Below, in pieces: positions 7,044 through 15,098 of a stretch of DNA of 64,000 nucleotides (position 1 is its first letter; each line of letters starts with the position of its first letter). This stretch comes from JBDOQU01 sp039839375 (GTDB lineage Bacteria; Pseudomonadota; Alphaproteobacteria; DSM-16000; Inquilinaceae): positions 1 through 64,000 of the forward strand of contig NZ_JBDOQU010000007.1 in the NCBI RefSeq assembly GCF_039839375.1. The letters run 5' to 3'. The notes under the pieces were generated by a model, which saw only the letters and a list, made by a program, of their open reading frames with translations, was not told the origin of the DNA and did no database searches. Both the position numbers and the translations under genes were made by a program.

Positions 7044-8843
7044 CGTGACCATCGTCTTGGGCAGTTCCAGGCGGATGTGGAGTTCCCTCAGACGGGCCGG
7101 GTCGACTTCCGCCGGGGCGCCCATCAGGAGATCCTCGGCGCGCTGGTTCATCGGGAAGGCGATGACCTCGCGGATGTTGGGCTCGTCGGCCAGCAGCATG
7201 ACGATCCGGTCGATGCCGGGGGCGGAGCCGCCATGGGGCGGGGCGCCGAACTTCATGGCCGACAGCATGCCGCCGAACTTCTCCTCCAGCACCTCGGGCG
7301 CATAGCCGGCGATGGCGAAGGCCTTGTACATGATCTCCGGCTTGTGGTTCCGGATCGCGCCTGAGGACAGCTCCACGCCGTTGCAGACGATGTCGTACTG
7401 GAAGGCCTTGATGTCCAGCGGGTTCATCGTCTCCAGCGCCTCCAGCCCGCCCTGGGGCATGGAGAACGGGTTGTGGCTGAAATCGACCTGGCCGGTTTCC
7501 TCGTTCAGCTCGTACATCGGGAAGTCGACGATCCAGCAGAACTTGAACTCGTCGTCGCGGATCAGGTCCATCTCCTGGCCGATCCGGGTGCGCGCCTTGC
7601 CGGCCATCTTCTCCGCCGCCGGCCGCTGGTCGCAGACGAAGAAGATGGCGTCGCCGTCCGCCAGCCCGGCCGCGTCCTTCAGGGCGGCCTGGGCCGCCTC
7701 CGGCACGAACTTGGCGATCGGGCCTTTGCCCTGCCCATCCTGGAACAGGATGTAGCCGAGGCCGGGGGCCCCTTCCTCCTGCGCCCAGCCGTTCAGCTTG
7801 TCAAAGAAGCTGCGCGGCCGGTCGGCGACCTTCGGCGCGCGGATGGCGCGGACGACGCCGCCCTTGGCGATGACGTTCCGGAACGCCTTGAACTCCACAT
7901 CCTCGCGGGAGAACACCTCCGTCACGTCGACGATGACCAGCGGGTTGCGGAGGTCCGGCTTATCGGTGCCGTAGGACAGCATCGCATCGGCATAGGCGAT
8001 GCGCGGGAACGGCGGCTTCGTCACGGCGCGGGGCGCGCCGGTGAACGAGGCGAATTCCTCGAACACGCCGTAGAGCACGGGTTCGATGGCCGCGAACACG
8101 TCCTCTTGGGTGACGAAGCTCATCTCGAAATCGAGCTGGTAGAATTCGCCGGGGCTGCGATCGGCGCGGCTGTCCTCATCCCGGAAACAGGGCGCGATCT
8201 GGAAGTACCGGTCGAAGCCGGCCATCATCAGAAGCTGCTTGAACTGCTGCGGGGCCTGGGGCAGCGCGTAGAACTTGCCCGGATGCTGGCGCGCCGGCAC
8301 CAGGAAGTCGCGCGCGCCCTCGGGGCTGGAGGCGGTGAGGATCGGCGTCTGGAACTCGCGGAACCCCTGCTCGATCATCCGCCGGCGGATGGAGGAGATG
8401 ACGTCGGAGCGAAGCGCGATGTTCTTCTGCATCTTCTGGCGCCGGAGGTCGAGGAACCGGTAGCGGAGGCGCACATCCTCGCCCGCATCCTCATCGGAAT
8501 TGACCTGGAGCGGGACCACCTGGGCCGCGGACTGAAGCTCCAGATCCTCGATCTTCACTTCGATCCGGCCGGTGGGCAGCTTGTCGTTCACCGTCTCAGT
8601 CGTGCGGTCGACGACCCTGCCGGTGACCGTGAGGACGCTTTCCACCCGCACCTGCTCCGCCGCCGCGAAATGGGCTTTGTCGGTGTCGATCACGCACTGG
8701 GTCAGCCCGTAGGCGTCCCGCAGATCGATGAACAGCAGGTTGCCGTGATCGCGCTTGCGATGGACCCAGCCCGAAAGCCGGACGGTCTCGCCGGCGTGGC
8801 TGTCGCGCAGTTCGCCGCAGGTGTGGGTGCGATAGGCGTGCAT
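7032..8843 (-). CDS. aspS: aspartyl-tRNA synthetase, probably non-discriminating (Asp/Asn)
   Basis: A 603-residue class II aminoacyl-tRNA synthetase. An OB-fold anticodon domain (about 1-110, GWVHRKRDHGNLLFIDLRD) is followed by the class IIb catalytic core with the bacterial GAD insertion. Motif 2 (FRDEDSRADR) and motif 3 (GSAPGIDRIVML) are seen. I moved the start to the ATG at 8843 (MHAYRTHTCGELR) because the N-terminal extension in the longer frame has no family counterpart. Residue His33 in RDHGN is the residue found in non-discriminating AspRS, where E. coli has Leu. It therefore probably also charges tRNA-Asn, needing GatCAB elsewhere in the genome. It is divergent from rnd. Confidence 0.96.
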   Translation of the reverse strand: MHAYRTHTCGELRDSHAGETVRLSGWVHRKRDHGNLLFIDLRDAYGLTQCVIDTDKAHFAAAEQVRVESVLTVTGRVVDRTTETVNDKLPTGRIEVKIEDLELQSAAQVVPLQVNSDEDAGEDVRLRYRFLDLRRQKMQKNIALRSDVISSIRRRMIEQGFREFQTPILTASSPEGARDFLVPARQHPGKFYALPQAPQQFKQLLMMAGFDRYFQIAPCFRDEDSRADRSPGEFYQLDFEMSFVTQEDVFAAIEPVLYGVFEEFASFTGAPRAVTKPPFPRIAYADAMLSYGTDKPDLRNPLVIVDVTEVFSREDVEFKAFRNVIAKGGVVRAIRAPKVADRPRSFFDKLNGWAQEEGAPGLGYILFQDGQGKGPIAKFVPEAAQAALKDAAGLADGDAIFFVCDQRPAAEKMAGKARTRIGQEMDLIRDDEFKFCWIVDFPMYELNEETGQVDFSHNPFSMPQGGLEALETMNPLDIKAFQYDIVCNGVELSSGAIRNHKPEIMYKAFAIAGYAPEVLEEKFGGMLSAMKFGAPPHGGSAPGIDRIVMLLADEPNIREVIAFPMNQRAEDLLMGAPAEVDPARLRELHIRLELPKTMVTKAG

Positions 8844-8900
8844 GGGAAAGCTTTTCTTCACGGGGGATGCAAGAGAATAACGGGCGCACGTCTTAGCGCA

Positions 8901-8918
8901 TGTTCCGGCCAAGGAACA
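8901..8918. promoter_or_regulatory. inverted repeat in the aspS/rnd intergenic region
   Basis: TGTTCC-N6-GGAACA is a perfect 6-6-6 inverted repeat in the 126-bp space between the divergent aspS and rnd genes. It is 52-69 bases from the rnd start and 58-75 from the aspS start. It may be an operator, but no known box fits exactly. Confidence 0.35.
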
Positions 8919-8969
8919 GGGGTTCCGCCCGGCTTCCGCCCGCGCGTTCCGCGTGGTAAAGCCCCTGTC

Positions 8970-10124
8970 ATGACGACTCTCATCACCGATCAGGCCGAAC
9001 TGGCGGCGTTCTGCGCCCGGCAGGCGTCCGCCGACTACATCGCCATCGACACCGAATTCATGCGCGAGAGCACCTATTGGCCGATCCTGTGCCTGGTGCA
9101 GATCGCGGGGCCGGAGGAAGCCGCGGCGATCGATCCGCTGGCGCCGGGGATCGACCTGGCGCCGCTGTTCGCGCTAATGGCCGACCAGAACGTGCTGAAG
9201 GTCTTCCATTCGGCGCGGCAGGATGTGGAGATCTTCGTCAAGCTGACCGGCGCGGTGCCGACGCCGATCTTCGACACGCAGATCGCCGCGATGGTCTGCG
9301 GGTTCGGCGATTCGGTGGGCTATGAGACGCTGGTGACGAAGCTGGCGGGCGCGCGGATCGACAAAAGCTCCCGCTTCACCGACTGGTCGCGCCGTCCGCT
9401 CACCGAAAAGCAGCTTCACTACGCGCTTGCGGACGTGATCCATCTGCGCCCGGCCTATGAGAAGCTGAGGGCACAGCTTGCGGAGACCGGCCGGGAGAAA
9501 TGGCTGGGAGAAGAACTCAAGGTGCTGACCGATGCCGGCACCTACATCACACAGCCGGAAGACGCTTGGCAGCGGATCAAGACCCGATCCAGCGATCCGA
9601 GGTTCCTTGCGATCCTGCGGGAACTGGCGGCGTGGAGGGAGACAGAGGCGCAGAAGCGCAACCAGCCGCGCGGCCGCATCCTGCGCGACGACGCGCTGAT
9701 GGAGATCGCGGCCCACGCCCCGAAGACGACCGAGGAGCTGGCGCGGACGCGCGGCCTCAGCAAATCCATGGCCGAGGGCTGGCAGGGGACGGGCCTGCTG
9801 GCGGGGATAGAGCGCGCGCTGGCGCTGCCCAGGGACCAGCGTCCGAAGCCGGAGCAGAAGCCGGCCCTTCCCCAGGGGCTGGGGCCGACGGTGGATCTTC
9901 TGCGCGTGCTGCTGAAGATGAAGTGCGAGGCCAACGACGTGGCGCAGAAGCTGGTCGCCAGCGCCAGCGATCTGGAACTGATCGCGGCTGACGACGAGGC
10001 CGACGTGCCGGCGCTCCATGGCTGGCGGCGGGAGATGTTCGGCGAGGACGCCCTGGCGTTGAAACACGGCCGGGTCGCTCTGGCGATCGAGGCCGGACAG
10101 GTGAAGGCGGTGCCGGTGGGTTAG
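8970..10124 (+). CDS. rnd: ribonuclease D
   Basis: A 384-residue 3'-5' exoribonuclease of the DEDD family, acting in tRNA 3'-end trimming. The exonuclease motifs are in order: IAIDTEFMRE (Asp and Glu), FHSARQDVEIF (Asp), and YALADVIHL (Tyr and Asp, the DEDDy form). HRDC-type RNA-binding helices follow (about 205-290, with a conserved ILRDDALMEIAAHAPKT segment). The true start is the ATG at 8970, opening MTTLITDQAELAAF; the frame continues far upstream only because it is open opposite aspS. It is convergent with ppx across repeat locus 2. Confidence 0.94.
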   Translation: MTTLITDQAELAAFCARQASADYIAIDTEFMRESTYWPILCLVQIAGPEEAAAIDPLAPGIDLAPLFALMADQNVLKVFHSARQDVEIFVKLTGAVPTPIFDTQIAAMVCGFGDSVGYETLVTKLAGARIDKSSRFTDWSRRPLTEKQLHYALADVIHLRPAYEKLRAQLAETGREKWLGEELKVLTDAGTYITQPEDAWQRIKTRSSDPRFLAILRELAAWRETEAQKRNQPRGRILRDDALMEIAAHAPKTTEELARTRGLSKSMAEGWQGTGLLAGIERALALPRDQRPKPEQKPALPQGLGPTVDLLRVLLKMKCEANDVAQKLVASASDLELIAADDEADVPALHGWRREMFGEDALALKHGRVALAIEAGQVKAVPVG

Positions 10125-10174
10125 GTCCGAGGACGACGCCAGCTCCTGCACCGTCGGCGACGCAGAAAGGACCT

Positions 10175-10337
10175 ATGGATGCTGGATCAGTCCAGCATAA
10201 CATTGTTTTTATTGGTCATTCCGGACTTGATCGGGAATCCCATACGGTATCGATGGAAGCCAAGACGGCGGCAGTGCTTGCGCCGTCGGGGACGCCGCGA
10301 GGGCCTATGGATTCCCGATCAGGTCGGGAAAGACCGA
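10175..10337. repeat. dispersed palindromic repeat, locus 2
   Basis: Begins with a type-B palindrome (TGGATGCTGGATCAGTCCAG, from 10176), then the spacer CATTGTTTTTATTGG, then a type-A arm TCATTCCGGACTTGATCGGG. After about 75 bases the closing arm TGGATTCCCGATCAGGTCGG is found. It is the same composite as the other four loci, read in one orientation. It lies between the convergent 3' ends of rnd and ppx. Confidence 0.8.
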
Positions 10338-10348
10338 CAAAGTACCTG

Positions 10349-11869
10349 TCAGGCGCCGACCCGAAGCTCCGTGGGAGGGTCGACCATGATGCGGCCGGTG
10401 CGGCCGAGGGCCTTGGCGACGGAGTCGAGGCGGCGCTGGACCACGTCGCCGCCCAGGCATTCATTTTCCGCCGGCAGCCAGAGCAGGACGGAATCGTCCG
10501 TCAGTTGCAGTCTTGTGTCGTCGAGGACCGACACCGCGCCGCCGGAAAGTGTGTGGCCGAGGCGGAGCGCTGCGCCGACGAGAGACGCCCGCCCCCGATC
10601 GTCGTCGCTCAGGAGGTCGCACATGGAGCGGGTCAGCTTGTCGCCGGGATTGCCGCCATAGCGGGCGTAGAGCGCCGAGGCCAGGAAGACGCGATCGGCA
10701 TGGTCCAGCCCGGCGATCGGCAGGCGGAGCGTGCGGAAGAAGGCATGGTTGGAGCGGTAGTCGGGATGTTCGTCCCAGCAGAAGTCGCTGAGCAGCGACG
10801 CCGCCCGCCGCAGCCTGGCGTGAGGCGCCGGTTCGTCGGCGAACAGGCCGGCGATCCAGTCGGCAAGCCGCCCGACCTTGCCGAACCGGTCATGGCTGCG
10901 CGCGATGTCCAGGCAGCCTTCGATGAGCGGATCGAGCGCGCGTTCCTCCGGCGACAGAAGGTCGAACAGGTGCCCCTCCCGCAGGCCGAAGGCGGAGAAG
11001 ACGACGTGCCGGGGCTTGAGCGCCGCGAGCAGGCCTTCCATCACCAGCGCGGCATAGGGCAGTGTCTCGAGCCGGCGCTTGGAAACCCCGGCGACCTTCT
11101 CCAGCGACCCCTTGTGCTGCCGGGCGATCAGCCCGGCGAGCTGGGCGAGGTCGGCGGCCGGAACGGCATATTGATGGATGATGTGAACCGGATGGCCGCG
11201 CTGGATCATGTGGATCTTCGCCAGCGCCCGCCAATTGCCGCCGACGGGATAGAAGGTCCGGCCGCGATAGTCCCTGAGCCATTCCTGGCCGGCGAACTGG
11301 TCCGAGACGACATCCCTGAGGTCGCCTTTCGCATCCATCAGACGGAAGGGGCCGAGCGGCAGGGTCACCTGCTCCCCGATCTCCGCCCGGTCGAGGCCGA
11401 CAAGCTCCACCGACGCGCCACCGAGATCGCCCATCACGCCGTCGGCGTCGGGCTGGCCGGAGAGCACGCCCATGGCGCTCAACCGTGCCTCCTCCGTGCC
11501 GCTGACGATGGACATGCGTAGCCCGTTGCGGCGATGAACCTCAGCGACGAAGGCCTCCCCATCCTCCGCATCGCGGACGGCGGCGGTGGCCAGCACGTCC
11601 ACCCGGTCGACCCTCATCCCCTCCAGAAGCTGGACGAAGCGGGAGAGGTTCGCGATCGCCAGCCTGACCCCGTCGGGGTTGAGGCGACCGGTGCGTCCCA
11701 GGTCACGGCCCAGGCCGCACAGCACCTTTTCATTGAAGACCGGAACAGGAGAGCGGGCGAGCCGGTCATAGACGACCAGCCGGATGGAGTTCGAGCCGAT
11801 ATCGATGACGCCGACCCGGCGGGTCCGGATCCGGTCTATCAGGCCGATCTTGAAGGCCGATCGCGGCAT
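10349..11869 (-). CDS. ppx: exopolyphosphatase, Ppx/GppA family
   Basis: A 506-residue actin-fold phosphatase that removes phosphate from polyphosphate chains, and possibly the 5' phosphate of pppGpp. The phosphate-1 motif is GVIDIGSNSIRLVVYD (about 19-34) and the phosphate-2 motif is GDLGGASVELVGL. A C-terminal HD-like helical region (about 320-500) is present, giving the long form found in alphaproteobacteria. It follows ppk by 3 bases on the same strand, so synthesis and breakdown of polyphosphate are encoded together. A second, shorter paralogue is at 59933-60976. Confidence 0.93.
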   Translation of the reverse strand: MPRSAFKIGLIDRIRTRRVGVIDIGSNSIRLVVYDRLARSPVPVFNEKVLCGLGRDLGRTGRLNPDGVRLAIANLSRFVQLLEGMRVDRVDVLATAAVRDAEDGEAFVAEVHRRNGLRMSIVSGTEEARLSAMGVLSGQPDADGVMGDLGGASVELVGLDRAEIGEQVTLPLGPFRLMDAKGDLRDVVSDQFAGQEWLRDYRGRTFYPVGGNWRALAKIHMIQRGHPVHIIHQYAVPAADLAQLAGLIARQHKGSLEKVAGVSKRRLETLPYAALVMEGLLAALKPRHVVFSAFGLREGHLFDLLSPEERALDPLIEGCLDIARSHDRFGKVGRLADWIAGLFADEPAPHARLRRAASLLSDFCWDEHPDYRSNHAFFRTLRLPIAGLDHADRVFLASALYARYGGNPGDKLTRSMCDLLSDDDRGRASLVGAALRLGHTLSGGAVSVLDDTRLQLTDDSVLLWLPAENECLGGDVVQRRLDSVAKALGRTGRIMVDPPTELRVGA

Positions 11870-11872
11870 CGA

Positions 11873-14023
11873 TCAGGTCTGCATCTTCCTTACCAGCCTG
11901 GGTCCGCGATGAGCCTGCTCCTTGAGCGCGCTTCCCCGACCGGACAGGCTGGGATTGGTCATGAAGTAGCGATGGGCGCTGAACGCACCCTCCGCGGCCG
12001 TCACCCGGTGATAAGACCCGTCGGGCGCCAGTGTCCAGCTATTCGTTTCGTCGGAGAAGTTGGTGACCATGATCTCCTCCATCACCTGCCGGTGGACGGT
12101 CGGATTCTCCATGGGCACCAGCGTCTCGATCCGCCAGTCGAAATTCCGCTCCATCCAGTCGGCCGATGAGATGAAGACCTTGGCGTCGCGCGAAGGCAGC
12201 TTTGCGCCATTGGCGAAGCAGACGATGCGGCTGTGCTCCAGGAACCGGCCGACGATGCTCCGGACCCTGATATTCTCCGACAGGCCGGGAACGCCGGGGC
12301 GCAGGCAGCAGATGCCGCGGATCACCATGTCGATGTCAACGCCGGCCTGAGAGGCCTCATAGAGCTTGTCGATGATGGCGTTGTCGACCAGCGCGTTCAG
12401 CTTTATCCAGATCTGGGCGGGCAGACCCGCCTTGGCGTTCGCGATCTCCGTCTCGATCAGGTCGATCAGCCGGCGGCGCAGCGTCAGCGGCGCGATCGAC
12501 ACCTTCTCCATCTTCCGCGGCGTGGCGTAGCCGGTCATGTAGTTGAACATAGCCCCTGAATCGTGGCAGAGGTCCGGGTCGCAGGTGAAGAAGCTGAGAT
12601 CCGTATAGATTCTGGCCGTGATCGGATGATAGTTGCCGGTCCCGAAATGGGCGTAGGAGCGCAAGCCCCCCGCCTCCCGCCGGACAACCATCGACAGCTT
12701 GGCGTGGGTCTTGAGGTTCATGAAGCCGTAGACCACCTGGGCGCCCGCGCGTTCCAGGTCGCGCGCCCAGCGGATGTTCGCCTCCTCATCGAAGCGGGCC
12801 TTCAACTCGACCATCGCGGTGACCGACTTACCGGCATCGGCGGCTTCAATAAGCGCGCTTACGATAGGCGAATTCTTGGACGTGCGGTAGAGCGTCTGCT
12901 TGATCGCGACGACATCCGGGTCGCGCGCCGCCTGGCGCAGGAACTGCACCACGACGTCGAAGCTCTCATAGGGGTGGTGGACGACGATGTCCTTCGCCCG
13001 GATGGCCGCGAAGCAGTCGCCGCCGAAATCGCGGATACGCTCAGGAAAGCGGGGATTATAGGGCGGGAACAGGAGGTCCAGCCGTTCATCCACGATGATC
13101 TGCTTGGTATCGACGAGGCCGATCAGCCCGTCCAGCGGGAACACGTCATCCGGGGAGGCACCGATCTCCTTGCGCACGAAATCCCGCAGGCTTTCCGGCA
13201 TCCCGGCGTTGAATGCCAGCCGGATGACGCTGCCCCGGCGGCGGCGCTTGAGCGCGCTTTCGAAGGTCTTGACCAGATCCTCCGCCTCCTCGTCGATCTC
13301 CATCTCGCTGTCGCGGATGACGCGGAAAGCGCCGTGGGCCAGCGCCTTAAAGCCCGGGAACAGCATGTCCAGGCACATCATCACCAGATCTTCCACCAGA
13401 AAGAAACGGATGCCCTCCCCCGGCAGGCGGATGAAGCGGTCGAGCTGGCCGGGGATCGGAACCAGCGCGTTCAATTCCACCCCCTCCGCCTGGTTCTCCA
13501 GCAGCAGCGCGACGCTGAATCCCAGATTCGGGATGAACGGGAACGGGTGGGCCGGGTCGAGGGCGAGCGGCGTCAGGATCGGGAAGATGTCGTTCTGGAA
13601 CTTGCCGTTGAGCCAGTCGCGGTCGGCGTCCGTCAGCTCCGATTCGTCGAGAACGTGGATGCCGACTTTTGCTGCCTCCTCCCGCAACTGGCCCCAGCAG
13701 ACCTGCTGGTCCTGCATCAGGTCCGTCACCCTCGCCTGGATCGCCGTCAATTGCTGCGGGGGGGTCAGGCCCTCCGCGCTGGGCGATTTCACGCCGAGCG
13801 TCACCTGCGCCTTCAGTCCGGCGACCCGGACCATGTAGAATTCATCCAGATTGCTGGCGGAGATCGCGAGGAACCGCACGCGTTCCAGCAACGGGTGGGC
13901 GACGTTCATCGCCTCTTCCAGGACGCGCTGATTGAAGGCGAGCCAGGAGAGTTCACGGTTGATGAAGCGTTCGGGCGAGGCGGGATCGACCGCGGGCTGA
14001 ATGGGCTCTGGAACGATGGTCAT
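11873..14023 (-). CDS. ppk: polyphosphate kinase 1
   Basis: A 716-residue membrane-associated kinase that polymerises the gamma phosphate of ATP into polyphosphate. It opens with FINRELSWLAFNQRVLEEA, the PPK1 N-terminal signature, and has the two C-terminal phospholipase-D-like domains. The presumed autophosphorylated histidine is His459 in YAHFGTGNYH. Nearby are TARIYTDLSFFT and the late SSADWMERN motif. The length is normal for the family. It is the first gene of a ppk-ppx operon and is divergent from sixA. Confidence 0.97.
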   Translation of the reverse strand: MTIVPEPIQPAVDPASPERFINRELSWLAFNQRVLEEAMNVAHPLLERVRFLAISASNLDEFYMVRVAGLKAQVTLGVKSPSAEGLTPPQQLTAIQARVTDLMQDQQVCWGQLREEAAKVGIHVLDESELTDADRDWLNGKFQNDIFPILTPLALDPAHPFPFIPNLGFSVALLLENQAEGVELNALVPIPGQLDRFIRLPGEGIRFFLVEDLVMMCLDMLFPGFKALAHGAFRVIRDSEMEIDEEAEDLVKTFESALKRRRRGSVIRLAFNAGMPESLRDFVRKEIGASPDDVFPLDGLIGLVDTKQIIVDERLDLLFPPYNPRFPERIRDFGGDCFAAIRAKDIVVHHPYESFDVVVQFLRQAARDPDVVAIKQTLYRTSKNSPIVSALIEAADAGKSVTAMVELKARFDEEANIRWARDLERAGAQVVYGFMNLKTHAKLSMVVRREAGGLRSYAHFGTGNYHPITARIYTDLSFFTCDPDLCHDSGAMFNYMTGYATPRKMEKVSIAPLTLRRRLIDLIETEIANAKAGLPAQIWIKLNALVDNAIIDKLYEASQAGVDIDMVIRGICCLRPGVPGLSENIRVRSIVGRFLEHSRIVCFANGAKLPSRDAKVFISSADWMERNFDWRIETLVPMENPTVHRQVMEEIMVTNFSDETNSWTLAPDGSYHRVTAAEGAFSAHRYFMTNPSLSGRGSALKEQAHRGPRLVRKMQT

Positions 14024-14179
14024 GGGACAAGTCGTCCTGGATGTCGCCGCCGCTGCGGGAAGCGACGTAACAATTTCGTAATTTCAAGGACTTCCCTGCC
14101 AAGTCCTCCCTTCAATGTTATATAGCGGTTCGCGCGACCACGCCAAGCGAAGCGATGGAATCCCGGAGTCCGGCGACCG

Positions 14180-14695
14180 ATGAAGACCCTCTATTTGCTG
14201 CGCCACGCCAAGTCGGACTGGAGCGATGACGGGCTGTCCGATCATGACCGCCCCCTGGCGGCGAGGGGTGAGAAGGCCTGTCCCGCCATGGGACGGTATC
14301 TCGCCGACCACGGATTCGTCCCCGACCGCATCCTCTGCTCCACCGCCCGGCGGGCGCGGGACACGCTGGCGAGGATGGCCTCGCAATGGGACCGGACGCC
14401 GCCGATCGATTATGAAGAGGCGCTCTATCTTGCCTCGCCAGGACGAGCCCTGCGCCGGGTGGCGGCCGCGCCGGACGAGGCGGCGAGCCTCATGGTGGTC
14501 GGCCACAATCCAGGCCTCAACCAGGTCCTGGAGCGGCTGGCCGTCCATGGCGACGACGAGGCGCGCCGGAACGCGGCGGAGAAGTTCCCGACATGCGCTT
14601 TCGCCGCGATCGAACTGCCGATCGACCGCTGGTCGGAGGTGGAGGGCGCGGAAGGCACGCTGATCCATTTCACGACGCCCCGCACGCTGCGGTGA
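14180..14695 (+). CDS. sixA: phosphohistidine phosphatase SixA family
   Basis: A 171-residue histidine phosphatase. It has the catalytic LRHAKSDW motif at residues 7-14 (the RHG-type phospho-acceptor His), STARRARDT, and the second histidine in VVGHNPGL (about 110-117). SixA enzymes remove phosphate from phosphohistidine on signalling or PTS proteins. It is divergent from ppk, and convergent with the sensor kinase across repeat locus 3. The target protein is not evident here. Confidence 0.87.
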   Translation: MKTLYLLRHAKSDWSDDGLSDHDRPLAARGEKACPAMGRYLADHGFVPDRILCSTARRARDTLARMASQWDRTPPIDYEEALYLASPGRALRRVAAAPDEAASLMVVGHNPGLNQVLERLAVHGDDEARRNAAEKFPTCAFAAIELPIDRWSEVEGAEGTLIHFTTPRTLR

Positions 14696-14716
14696 GGGGA
14701 AAAGCATCCCCCTTCC

Positions 14717-15094
14717 TCCTCATGGTGAGCCTGTCGAACCATGTGGGCACGCTGTCCTCCCAAAGACCGTCATGCCGGACTTGATCCGGCATCCATACGG
14801 TGTCGACGGAAGCCTTGACGCTGCCTGCTCCTGCTCCGTCGGCGACGCGGAGAGGGCCTATGGATTCCCGATCAAGTCGGGAATGACCAAAAAGGGGAAG
14901 GTTCGCTCCGCTTCCTCATGGTGAGCCTGTCGAACCATGTGGGCCCGCTGTCTTCCCAAAGTCCGTCATGCCGGACTTGATCCGGCATCCATACGGTGTC
15001 GACGAAAGCCTTGACGCTGCCTGCTCCTGCTCCGTCGGCGACGCGGAGAGGGCCTATGGATTCCCGATCAAGTCGGGAATGACCAAAAAGGAGA
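14717..15094. repeat. 196-bp tandem duplication of a palindromic repeat unit, locus 3
   Basis: Two near-identical copies (about 14717-14909 and 14913-15094) are offset by 196 bases. Each has CTCATGGTGAGCCTGTCGAA, then a type-A/B palindrome TCATGCCGGACTTGATCCGG, then about 70 bases including a conserved ACGGTGTCGACG(G)AAGCC block, then TGGATTCCCGATCAAGTCGG and AATGACC. This fills the 403-bp gap between the convergent sixA and kinase genes, where I see no coding sequence. Only a few substitutions separate the copies, so the duplication looks recent. Confidence 0.85.
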
Positions 15095-15098
15095 ATCG

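Noticed and set aside
8914..8925. GAAC-N4-GTTC as a LexA site
   Set aside because: This spacing is a Gram-positive type box, and alphaproteobacterial LexA uses GTTC-N7-GTTC. aspS and rnd are not typical SOS genes, so the match is probably chance.
14717..15094. The tandem repeats as a CRISPR array
   Set aside because: The units are 196 bases with only two copies, and the internal sequence is repeated as well. There are no short spaced repeats and no cas genes.
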